Shown piece after piece: positions 25,537 to 32,816 of a stretch of 64,000 bases of DNA. Source of the stretch: Ruminococcus sp. (GTDB taxonomy: Bacteria; Bacillota; Clostridia; Oscillospirales; Ruminococcaceae); assembly GCA_017961625.1 (NCBI GenBank), contig JAGCWY010000073.1, positions 15,758 through 79,757 on the forward strand. Reading direction: 5' to 3'. Numbering within the stretch: position 1 is the stretch's first letter; each line of letters starts with the position of its first letter. The notes beneath the pieces were generated by a model, which saw only the letters and a program-made list of their open reading frames with translations, ran no database searches and was not told where the DNA came from. The position numbers were made by a program, and so were the translations under genes.

Positions 25537-26631
25537 ATGAAACTTGCGAGGTTACTGGGAGCGGCAGTAGCTACGTATTTTTTGGTTTCAGCCAGTTTTC
25601 TGCCTCATTTTGCGGCAGCCGACAAAGCTGTGGGAGATATGTACCGACTCAACGGTATAGATCCCTACGATTCGCCTGTAAAGCCCATACTTTCTATCAG
25701 CAGGATAGAGCTAACCCTCGAAGAAGCGAGGGAGAAGCCGACTCAGGCAGTCGAAATATCCGTCAGGGGTGCGGATAAAAAATACGGTCCTACGGCACTT
25801 CATATAAACTATGACGAAAGACTGGATATTGTCGTTGACGATGGATACTACGCAGATAGGGGGAAGGCTATAGATAAGCTGGAGGATATGCAGTATCTTT
25901 CTGGCCCTCACTGTATCGGCTTTGTTACAGCTGGCACGGGTAACAACGGCAGGGACGGCGTTATGTGGACTATGTACTTTACTCTTCCGGAGGATATGCA
26001 GGCGGGGGACATTTATCCCATATATGTGGAGTATAAGCACCCCGGAATTACCAACGACCTTTTTACTAACTTAAAAAACGACAAGGAAGGCAGAATGATG
26101 GAAGCGTGGCTCTTCACTAACGGCATTGAGCACGGCTACATAAAAATAAAGGAGCCTTTACAGACTACCACTACTTCCACTGAAACGACAACAACAATTA
26201 CAACTACCGCTAAAACCACAACGATGGCTACAAGTCCAACAACTACCACCAAGGTTACTGCGACAACTACAACAAAAAAGGCCATGATTACTTCTACAAA
26301 GCCTGTGACCACTACCCGGAAAACTACCATCACCACAGCCACGACTACGACAACATCAGTTACAACTACTGTGCCGGAGCCTTTATATCGCTGCGGCGAC
26401 CCTAACGGAGACGGCATGATTGACGCGGTGGATTCTTCGTTGGTACTGGCAGCTTATTCAAGTTTTTCCATAGGTAAAGCCGTTCCCGATGAAAAGAGCT
26501 ATGCCACTTCAGATGTGAATGGAGACGGTTTTGTAGACGCTGTCGATGCTTCGAAGATACTTGCCTACTATGCTTATGTATCGTCAGACGGAAAGCGCAG
26601 CTTTGAGGAGTACCTGAGGGGGTACAGATAA
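25537..26631 (+). CDS. Cohesin-like domain + Thr-rich linker + dockerin (adaptor-scaffoldin-like)
   Basis: 364 aa from the ATG at 25537 (GAGAGGAGA site; the longer frame has none). Signal peptide about 1-28 (ending FAAA). Residues about 45-205 resemble a R. flavefaciens-type cohesin: start LSISRIELTLEEAREKPTQA, core TALHINYDERLDIVVDDGYY, then GVMWTMYFTLPEDMQAGDIY. A Thr-rich linker of about 65 residues follows. The C-terminus is a dockerin (DPNGDGMIDAVDSSLVLAAY; DVNGDGFVDAVDASKILAYY). This order matches ScaC-type adaptor scaffoldins that switch dockerin specificity in a cellulosome. The dockerin is certain; the cohesin call is by pattern and should be tested by structure. Confidence 0.75.
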   Translation: MKLARLLGAAVATYFLVSASFLPHFAAADKAVGDMYRLNGIDPYDSPVKPILSISRIELTLEEAREKPTQAVEISVRGADKKYGPTALHINYDERLDIVVDDGYYADRGKAIDKLEDMQYLSGPHCIGFVTAGTGNNGRDGVMWTMYFTLPEDMQAGDIYPIYVEYKHPGITNDLFTNLKNDKEGRMMEAWLFTNGIEHGYIKIKEPLQTTTTSTETTTTITTTAKTTTMATSPTTTTKVTATTTTKKAMITSTKPVTTTRKTTITTATTTTTSVTTTVPEPLYRCGDPNGDGMIDAVDSSLVLAAYSSFSIGKAVPDEKSYATSDVNGDGFVDAVDASKILAYYAYVSSDGKRSFEEYLRGYR

Positions 26632-26637
26632 AAGAAT

Positions 26638-26669
26638 ACAAAGAAGCGGGCTGGCCTCGCTTCTTTTTT
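26638..26669 (+). terminator. Terminator after the cohesin-dockerin gene
   Basis: AAGAAGCG...CGCTTCTT stem-loop followed by TTTTTT. The group II intron fragment begins directly after it. Confidence 0.85.
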
Positions 26670-26671
26670 AG

Positions 26672-26990
26672 GTGCGCTCGGCAGCGCACGTTTCTAACGG
26701 GTGAAAGTCCCGAATCCACCCGACAGTGGGAAGGATATAGCCGAACATCAAGTGTGTCCATCGTGAGGTGGAATCTGAAGGAAGATGCAGGCAAATCTCT
26801 GAGCCGACGAATAGGAACCTTTTTAGGCTAAGTGCAAGGGTAAGGTGGCCTAACATACCGAAGCCTAATAACTGTTATCAGTCAAATTATTTAAAGTTGA
26901 AATGAACAGATTAATCGCTCCTGCGCAGAACGGCTGTAACCGAAGCGGTATTACTCTCCACTCCAATCCGAACATCTACGCACAATAAAC
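26672..26990 (+). mobile_element. 5' part of a group II intron (domain I region), ORF lost
   Basis: Begins GTGCGC with a hairpin GTGCGC/GCGCAC, then CTAACGGGTGAAAGTCCCGA and a stretch containing GTGTCCATCGTGAGGTGGAA, GAATCTGAAGGAAG and GACGAATAGGAACC. These are familiar pieces of bacterial group II intron 5' regions. No reverse-transcriptase coding sequence follows. The right limit is approximate. Insertion directly after a terminator hairpin resembles the target choice of group IIC introns, but the class cannot be fixed by eye. Confidence 0.7.
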
Positions 26991-27076
26991 ACTTTAAGGA
27001 CAATAGACCTATTGTGTCTAAAATGCTTAAAGTTCACACTAATCAAATCACGCAAAGTTAAAGGAGTATTTTAATT

Positions 27077-27991
27077 ATGCGGCATAAAAAAACAATCTTA
27101 TTTTCCATTATTATAATTTCTACATTATGCTTTATAAGTTGTGGAAAAGATACTAAAGACTCTCTCTCATCTTCACAAAACACAGAGACACAAACTTCAC
27201 ATGATACCTCAGATACAAACATTACTAATACTACGAAAGTTTCAGATGATGATTCACAAGGAAAAAAATCCTCATCAAGAACGATGGCAAGCGGAATAGG
27301 CATGGAGTATTTTTGTAATGAATCTCCTCTTCCTAATATGGTTTACGGACATATTCGTGATAATAGTGAATTTGGAAATTATTTCTTTTCAATTCATAAA
27401 TCTTTAGACGAAGACGTAGAATACATCGCTTTTGTTAATGAAGAAGGGTTTGCTGAAGATGTTTTATGTTGGATATGCAGTTACGAGAAGAAATATGTCG
27501 GTATTGCAAAAAAATATGATAGTAACTTGAAAGATGATTTTGAAAACTGGGATGAAGTATTATCATATTTTGGTTTAAAAGAAGGTGAATATACTAATAT
27601 ATATTCTGATGGATTCAATGAGGGTTCAACAACGCCAATTCTTGACAAGGAAGATCCCGATGTTGCAAATTCATGCATACTTGCATATTCTTTAGCAAGA
27701 GAATACGCTACTGATTATTCCGATAAACCTGCAGTTTATGGTATTCGTTCAAAAGATGATGGATTTATTAAAAATACGCTATGGGATATACCTTCTCACG
27801 GCGATATCGAATATATCATAATATTTGATACTTCAGGCAACCTTTACAGGGTTCTTTGCTGGGACACTGATAAAGATAAAAAATACGTAGGTGATTCTGA
27901 ACTTGGTGAAAACGGAGATAATATTGCTGAATTAAATTGGGATGATGTTTTAGAAAAATACGGTTTTAAACAAGGACAGTACACAACATAA
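27077..27991 (+). CDS. AT-rich predicted lipoprotein with internally duplicated domain
   Basis: 304 aa. Signal peptide with lipobox FISC (Cys about 22), Ser/Thr/Asp linker to about 65, then two related halves: VEYIAFVNEEGFAEDVLCWI ... KKYVG ... WDEVLSYFGLKEGEYT and IEYIIIFDTSGNLYRVLCWD ... KKYVG ... WDDVLEKYGFKQGQYT. Family not recognised. Codon use is markedly more AT-rich than in flanking genes (AAA, TTA, GAT preferred), and the gene sits between two group II intron fragments, so it is probably acquired. The AAAGGAG site gives a normal start. Expected location: outer face of the membrane. Confidence 0.75.
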   Translation: MRHKKTILFSIIIISTLCFISCGKDTKDSLSSSQNTETQTSHDTSDTNITNTTKVSDDDSQGKKSSSRTMASGIGMEYFCNESPLPNMVYGHIRDNSEFGNYFFSIHKSLDEDVEYIAFVNEEGFAEDVLCWICSYEKKYVGIAKKYDSNLKDDFENWDEVLSYFGLKEGEYTNIYSDGFNEGSTTPILDKEDPDVANSCILAYSLAREYATDYSDKPAVYGIRSKDDGFIKNTLWDIPSHGDIEYIIIFDTSGNLYRVLCWDTDKDKKYVGDSELGENGDNIAELNWDDVLEKYGFKQGQYTT

Positions 27992-28065
27992 TCCATTTAT
28001 CAAACTAAGAAAGGGCTGTAAAAAATAGCGTAACCGCCCAATAGCATACCACCTGTAAATGAAGG

Positions 28066-28093
28066 ATCCCCGAGCTTCGGCTCGGGGATTACT
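28066..28093 (+). terminator. Hairpin after the AT-rich lipoprotein gene
   Basis: ATCCCCGAGC / GCTCGGGGAT around a TTCG loop, very stable. The following T-run is weak, so this is a probable but not certain terminator. Confidence 0.55.
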
Positions 28094-28896
28094 CATATTG
28101 CTTTACAAATTTTCTGCACAGATTCATTCCCCGGCAGAAGTTCTTCCAGAATATTCGTGTTTGTAAGGAACGCCATGCTGTATATGCCGGAAGCAAAACC
28201 GCATCTGCACGGGCTTTGAACCGCACTTAAACGGATCTCCGACCACACTTTGTCGTGTCGAACCGCACTGGTCTGAAGTAATTCTTGTCCTTTGGGAATA
28301 AGTGAGCTTTTATGCCGCAAAAGCCGCTTGACAGTGTGTATGAGTGTGGTAGGCTGGTGGCCGGGCAGCAGGCTTAATGGCCGCTTGCCCGTGCTGCCGG
28401 ACTGCCGCGCTCATAGAGGCTTGCTGTCAAGGGGTCTGTGGAATAAATGCGAACGGACGGAACAATCAATATGTTGTTCATTGTTCATGATTATCGCATC
28501 TGGTCGAGTGCGGTTCAAAGTCCGTTAAGGCGCGGTTCGCACTCCGTGCAGGTGTGGCAGTGTGGACGGCATATACACAGTATGGACATTTAATGGTGTT
28601 CAAAGGTAAATCTGATATCAAATTGTCATAATCCTTTTGCGAAAAGGTATTACATTTTTCGAGAAAAACTGTTATCATAATATATGTCCTTTATTCTTTA
28701 TTGAATAATGGTGGAAAGATAACAGGATGTCTCGTGGTTGTGATGGTCCTGTTATCTTTTTATTAATAATGATAACATAAAGATAAAAAAGATGCAAATA
28801 TTCTGCTCATGATGATACAGATTATTTGCATCCTCTACTTAAATTAATTTGATCGATTTCCTTTATATTTCCTGCAGGTAATTTGATCAATAACAA
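28094..28896. repeat. Structured, repeat-rich noncoding stretch inside the intron remnant
   Basis: Contains an inverted repeat CTTTGAACCGCACT (28214-28227) / AGTGCGGTTCAAAG (28507-28520), further copies of the AACCGCAC core, and a long interrupted hairpin at 28327-28431. There is also a 13-bp hairpin 28715-28759 with a T-run (terminator-like), a hairpin GATGCAAATA / TATTTGCATC at 28791-28832, and TAATTTGATC as a direct repeat (28845, 28879). Base composition swings from GC-rich (28.3-28.6 kb) to AT-rich. The short ORFs present do not look coding. Probably remains of one or more mobile elements. Confidence 0.6.
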
Positions 28897-28958
28897 GTGA
28901 GAGCTTAACGCACGGTTCCGTGAGAGCCTTGTGGTGAAAGTCCACTTGGCTACTCGAC
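28897..28958 (+). mobile_element. 3' part of a group II intron (domain V/VI remnant)
   Basis: ACGCACGGTTCCGTGAGAGCC matches the 3' arm of domain V plus the link to domain VI. Domain VI then forms AGCC..GTGG / CCAC..GGCT with a TGAAAG loop, and ends CTACTCGACT. The 5' arm of domain V seems shortened, so splicing competence is doubtful. Confidence 0.65.
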
Positions 28959-29090
28959 TGGGAGGTCGGCTAATCAATTAATGGTTAGCCTCCTACCCGA
29001 TTCAAATGCGCGTTATGTGCCATGTTTTACACATTCCGACATTTATCGCAAAAATACCGAAGCTGTAATATTATGTAACATTTTTTTTAC

Positions 29091-29165
29091 TTGACATATT
29101 TTACCTTTTGCTTTATAATAATTAATGTATACTAAATAACCGCCATGACGGCTGTCTGTGCGGTA
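29091..29165 (+). promoter_or_regulatory. Perfect consensus promoter and shared leader motif
   Basis: TTGACA (29091-29096), 17 bp, TATAAT (29114-29119). The 29 nt from TATAAT to AACCG match those at 19711 except for three positions, and a short GC-rich hairpin (ACCGC / GCGGT) follows. Confidence 0.8.
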
Positions 29166-29211
29166 TTATACAAAGAATACTTTTATTTTGATTATAAGCA
29201 GGAGGGATATC

Positions 29212-30717
29212 ATGAAATGCAATAAGTGCGGAAGTGAAATGGCTGAAGACGCTCTGTTCTGTACGGAGTGTGGCGCTCCTCTTGAAAAAGAGGAAAAGCA
29301 TGTTGCAGCGGCTGTTGCGGAAACGGCGGAGACTGTGGAAGCCATAAAGGACGATGAGCCTACATCTATTCTCCCTCACCTTGAAGAGGTGATAGCTGAC
29401 AACGAGGAGGCTCTCAGCCTTACTCAGGAGGATGTTCAGCTTCTTAACGAGGAGCCTGCCGAGCTGCTCAGTTCTTCCGATACAATTGTGCTCCCTGATC
29501 CGGAGGCTGCTGAGGAAACAGCTACAGAGGCAATACAGGCAGTTCATGATGAACCTGTTCCCGCACAGTTCCCTAAACCGGAAGCTCCTGCAGCTCCTGT
29601 GAACGCTGCTCACGGTGTACTGGACGATAACAGTGATACTATGGAGATACCGGTACAAAATGACACCCACGGAAATGCAGGTGGATATACAGAAACCCAG
29701 CAACCGGCACAGAATACACCGGTAATACCGCCGCCACAGCCTGTGCAGAACGCTGCCGAGCCTGCACCTATGCCTTCACAGTCTGGTGAACAGCCGAAGG
29801 CTCGTAAGAAAGTAGGTGGAGGACGTATATTTGGCGCGTCTCTCGTTACTATATTTGCAGTCGCATTCATGCTTCTTTTCAGCTTTATGCTCTCGCTCAA
29901 GCTGGGACTTAATGGCTCAGTGATAAAGAAGAGATTCAGTAAGCTTGACGCTGATACTACACTTACCGCACAGTTTGATGGCAAGGAGCTTTCAAAGACC
30001 CTTTATGATTCACTTGGCTTCAGAACCGCCACAAAGGGAAACGCTGACGAGGCGGGATTCAAGAGATACCTTCTTGATACTGATTTTCTCGATTATACCG
30101 GAGGCGTTGCGGAGAGCTACCTCGACTTCATCATAGACGGTGAGGGCTCCGATCCTTCCATTGATTCCGAGGACTTCGTAAACGATTTTATTAGAGCAAA
30201 CAAGGGCGCAGCCGTAAGAGAATTTGACTACGAGCTGACAGACGCGGACTATGAGCTTCTCCAGAAGAACCTCGACAAGGATGATTTCTCCGATTCTCTA
30301 AGCATAAGGAAGTGGAACAGGCAGGTCGGCTTTGAAGTGGACAAGCTCAGCTATCTGTTCTCATACATAACTATCGGCATTATCGGCGGTATAGTACTGC
30401 TTCTCCTTATATGGATAAGTGCTATAGTTGACAAGCGTGCAAAGCACGTTACAGGCTTTTTTGCAAGCATATTCAATATTACCGGTATCATTGTGCTCCT
30501 TGCAGGACTTGCTATCATAGTAGGTTCGGCAGTTGCATTTACCTTCACGCATAACGTAGGATTCTATCTTTCCGAGAACCTGCTTCTGCCGCTTGCAGTG
30601 ATACTTCTCATCGTAGGCGCCGCAGAGCTCCTGCTTGGCTTTGTTTTCAGAAAGTCCAACAGGATAATAAAGAAGAAAGCGAAGAAGGCAGCTGCAGCTG
30701 CACAGGCACAGAAGTAA
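29212..30717 (+). CDS. Zinc-ribbon multi-pass membrane protein
   Basis: 501 aa from the ATG at 29212 (GGAGGG site). The N-terminus is a zinc ribbon with paired Cys: CNKCGSE and CTECGAP. An acidic, Glu/Ala/Pro-rich linker of about 170 residues follows, then a membrane span near 205-230 (GRIFGASLVTIFAVAFMLLF), an extracytoplasmic domain of about 165 residues, and three membrane spans (about 382-405, 420-448, 456-480) before a Lys/Ala-rich tail. This zinc_ribbon-plus-membrane layout is common in Clostridia and of unknown function. It is a monocistronic unit with a perfect promoter and a terminator. Confidence 0.85.
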   Translation: MKCNKCGSEMAEDALFCTECGAPLEKEEKHVAAAVAETAETVEAIKDDEPTSILPHLEEVIADNEEALSLTQEDVQLLNEEPAELLSSSDTIVLPDPEAAEETATEAIQAVHDEPVPAQFPKPEAPAAPVNAAHGVLDDNSDTMEIPVQNDTHGNAGGYTETQQPAQNTPVIPPPQPVQNAAEPAPMPSQSGEQPKARKKVGGGRIFGASLVTIFAVAFMLLFSFMLSLKLGLNGSVIKKRFSKLDADTTLTAQFDGKELSKTLYDSLGFRTATKGNADEAGFKRYLLDTDFLDYTGGVAESYLDFIIDGEGSDPSIDSEDFVNDFIRANKGAAVREFDYELTDADYELLQKNLDKDDFSDSLSIRKWNRQVGFEVDKLSYLFSYITIGIIGGIVLLLLIWISAIVDKRAKHVTGFFASIFNITGIIVLLAGLAIIVGSAVAFTFTHNVGFYLSENLLLPLAVILLIVGAAELLLGFVFRKSNRIIKKKAKKAAAAAQAQK

Positions 30718-30727
30718 AGAAAAAATC

Positions 30728-30766
30728 AGTCCGAAAGCATTTTTGATCGTGCTTTCGGACTTTTTA
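30728..30766 (+). terminator. Terminator of the zinc-ribbon gene
   Basis: Perfect 12-bp stem AGTCCGAAAGCA / TGCTTTCGGACT then TTTT; it also faces the convergent small gene at 30769. Confidence 0.9.
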
Positions 30767-30768
30767 CG

Positions 30769-31113
30769 CTATTCAGCCGTCTCAGCAAGAGAACGCAGCT
30801 TTTCGGCAATTCTCTCTCTGTATTCGCAGTATTCCGTATCAACGGCGAAGCTGACTGTATCATAATCGATGTCATATACCATAGTAAAAGGAATATCTCC
30901 GAAATGGCATGGGTAATGCTTTGACCATATAAGCTCTATAGCGTTTCCATTGAGCATACCTGCTTTCCCAAGCAGTCGGATAAAGAACATGAGTGCAGCT
31001 CCACTTTTGCCTTTTTCATAGTAAATGGATGGTATGATCTCCTGTTCACTGAAATTAAGATCAAAGCAGTTGTCATATCCTGCCGCTGATCTTTTATAAT
31101 TTATTCTTATCAT
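30769..31113 (-). CDS. Hypothetical protein, about 114 aa
   Basis: I take the ATG at 31113 (MIRINYKRS) because AAGGA then has usable spacing; the ATG at 31125 sits almost on the ribosome site. Soluble, mixed alpha/beta composition with NCFDLNFSEQEIIPSIYYEK, a helix ALMFFIRLLGKAGML and FTMVYDIDYDTVSFAV, ending in a charged helix. No family recognised. It is monocistronic, convergent with the zinc-ribbon gene and divergent from the PHP phosphatase. Confidence 0.65.
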   Translation of the reverse strand: MIRINYKRSAAGYDNCFDLNFSEQEIIPSIYYEKGKSGAALMFFIRLLGKAGMLNGNAIELIWSKHYPCHFGDIPFTMVYDIDYDTVSFAVDTEYCEYRERIAEKLRSLAETAE

Positions 31114-31232
31114 ATCTCTTGCCATCCTTTTTATTATAATACAACATTATAATACAACTGTATCGGATATTTGTCAATGATAGCTGAAAATATATAAATA
31201 CCGTTTTGTGATGGAACGGAGCCTTGCTGTAC

Positions 31233-31261
31233 TTGTTTTTTTTCTCAAAAAGTGGTATAAT
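31233..31261 (+). promoter_or_regulatory. Promoter of the PHP phosphatase gene
   Basis: TTGTTT (31233-31238), 17-bp spacer, extended TGGTATAAT with TATAAT at 31256-31261; 24 bp before the ATG. Confidence 0.7.
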
Positions 31262-31285
31262 CATAGTTTGAAAGGAGCGGAAGCT

Positions 31286-32050
31286 ATGCTGGCAAATTAT
31301 CATACCCATACAGAGCGCTGCGGTCATGCAATGGGCAGCGACAGGGATTTTGTGGAGCACGCCATAGAGAGCGGCATAAAAGTGCTTGGTTTTTCGGATC
31401 ACTGCCCGTGGGTATTTGACGACGAATACGTATCGGGGATACGAATGACTCCCGACGAGGTGGAGGGCTATTTCAGATCCCTCACCGACCTGAAAAGGGA
31501 GTACGCTGACGATATAAGGATATATATCGGTTTTGAGGCAGAGTATATCCCTCAGCTCATAGAAGCACAGGACAGACTTCTTGCGGAATATCCACTTGAT
31601 TATATGATAATGGGGCAGCATTTCAACGACCCCGAGAGTTCAGGAGTATATATGGGAGCTCCCGTATATGATGAGAGCATACTGATACAGTACACGGAAC
31701 GTATTATAGAAGGCATGGAGTCAGGAAGGTACCGTTATCTTGCACACCCTGACCTTATACGCTTTATGGGTGACGAGAAGGCATATGAAAGTCAGATGAC
31801 CCGGTTGTGTACTTATTTGAAAAGCAGAGATATACCCGTTGAGATAAACCTTCTTGGTATGTCGGGAGGCAGACATTATCCTTCAGACAGGTTTTTCAGA
31901 ATAGCACAGAATGTTGGAAACAAAGCTATAATAGGCTGTGACGCACATCTTCCGGAGTCGCTCTGCGATGATCACATAATAGAGCGTGGAAGACGCTTTG
32001 CTGAAAAATACGGACTTGAAGTAGTTGAGACCCTTGACGGCCTTGATTGA
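31286..32050 (+). CDS. PHP-domain phosphatase, HisJ/histidinol-phosphatase type
   Basis: 254 aa. The start at 31286 is set by GAAAGGAG. Metal-binding PHP motifs: NYHTHTERCGHA at the start, GFSDHCPW near 40, GFEAEY near 90, MGQHF near 118, HPDLIRF near 162, and CDAHLPES near 227. These make a trinuclear metal site that cleaves phosphate esters; the family includes histidinol-phosphatase HisK/HisJ of Firmicutes. No his genes lie nearby, so another phosphoester substrate is possible. Confidence 0.88.
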   Translation: MLANYHTHTERCGHAMGSDRDFVEHAIESGIKVLGFSDHCPWVFDDEYVSGIRMTPDEVEGYFRSLTDLKREYADDIRIYIGFEAEYIPQLIEAQDRLLAEYPLDYMIMGQHFNDPESSGVYMGAPVYDESILIQYTERIIEGMESGRYRYLAHPDLIRFMGDEKAYESQMTRLCTYLKSRDIPVEINLLGMSGGRHYPSDRFFRIAQNVGNKAIIGCDAHLPESLCDDHIIERGRRFAEKYGLEVVETLDGLD

Positions 32051-32164
32051 GTCTTTAGTCATTATCAATTTTATGGGTGCACATTTTGCGCCTGACGTTT
32101 GTCCTATTGCAGGGACGGATATAAGTTCAGAGTGAACATAGATGAACGTGAATAGGAGACAACT

Positions 32165-32791
32165 ATGAGTATTTTTGATGTGTTCGACAGAATCGCCGCA
32201 AATTCTTCTGCGGCAAGAGGTAAAATAGAATATGTGATAACAGGTCTCGGAAATCCGGGGCTTGAATACGAGAATACACGCCATAATGCTGGCTTCATGG
32301 TGCTTGACGAGCTGGCAAAGCAGCTGGGCGAGGACATAAGCCGTCTTCGCTTCAAGGGCAAGACCGCTGAGGTGACTATCGAGGGCAAACGCTGTCTGCT
32401 CCTCAAGCCCACCACCTTTATGAACAACAGTGGCGAAGCAGTAGTACAGGCTCTGGAGTTTTACAAGATAGACGCGGCGAACCTCATAGTGGTCTGCGAC
32501 GATATCTCCCTTGACTGTGGAAAGCTGAGAATACGCCGCAAGGGCAGTCACGGCGGTCACAACGGACTACGTAGTATATGCGAGCTCACAGGCAGGGACG
32601 ACTTCCCGCGGATAAAAATGGGGGTAGGCAAGAAGCCACATCCCGATTACGACCTTGCAAAATGGGTCCTCGGAAAGTTTGGCAAGGAGGACGGGGCGAG
32701 CATAGAAGAGTCGATAAAGAACGCCTGCGAGTGCATAAAACTTATGGTACAGGGCAAGACCGACGAGGCTATGAACAAATACAACTCATGA
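32165..32791 (+). CDS. pth: Peptidyl-tRNA hydrolase
   Basis: 208 aa. Releases peptides from peptidyl-tRNA dropped by stalled ribosomes. The core starts at about residue 22 (YVITGLGNPGLEYENTRHNA), preceded by an extra 20 residues uncommon in the family. The catalytic His is in TRHNAGF, with LLLKPTTFMNNSGEAV, CDDISLDCGKLRIR and GSHGGHNGLRS. The ATG at 32165 has GGAGACAACT upstream. It precedes mfd by 25 bp, the classic pth-mfd pair of Firmicutes. Confidence 0.97.
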   Translation: MSIFDVFDRIAANSSAARGKIEYVITGLGNPGLEYENTRHNAGFMVLDELAKQLGEDISRLRFKGKTAEVTIEGKRCLLLKPTTFMNNSGEAVVQALEFYKIDAANLIVVCDDISLDCGKLRIRRKGSHGGHNGLRSICELTGRDDFPRIKMGVGKKPHPDYDLAKWVLGKFGKEDGASIEESIKNACECIKLMVQGKTDEAMNKYNS

Positions 32792-32816
32792 TACCACATC
32801 TTTTACGGAGAGTGCA

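Noticed and set aside
26402..26794. 130-aa minus-strand ORF over the dockerin and intron start
   Set aside because: Shadow of the dockerin coding frame and of the intron RNA; low-quality composition.
28093..28320. 75-aa minus-strand ORF
   Set aside because: No ribosome site, odd composition (repeated CRCG, SPC), and it crosses the inverted repeat region.
28292..28528. 78-aa plus-strand ORF
   Set aside because: It is the translation of the long GC-rich hairpin; Trp/Cys/Arg-rich and not protein-like.
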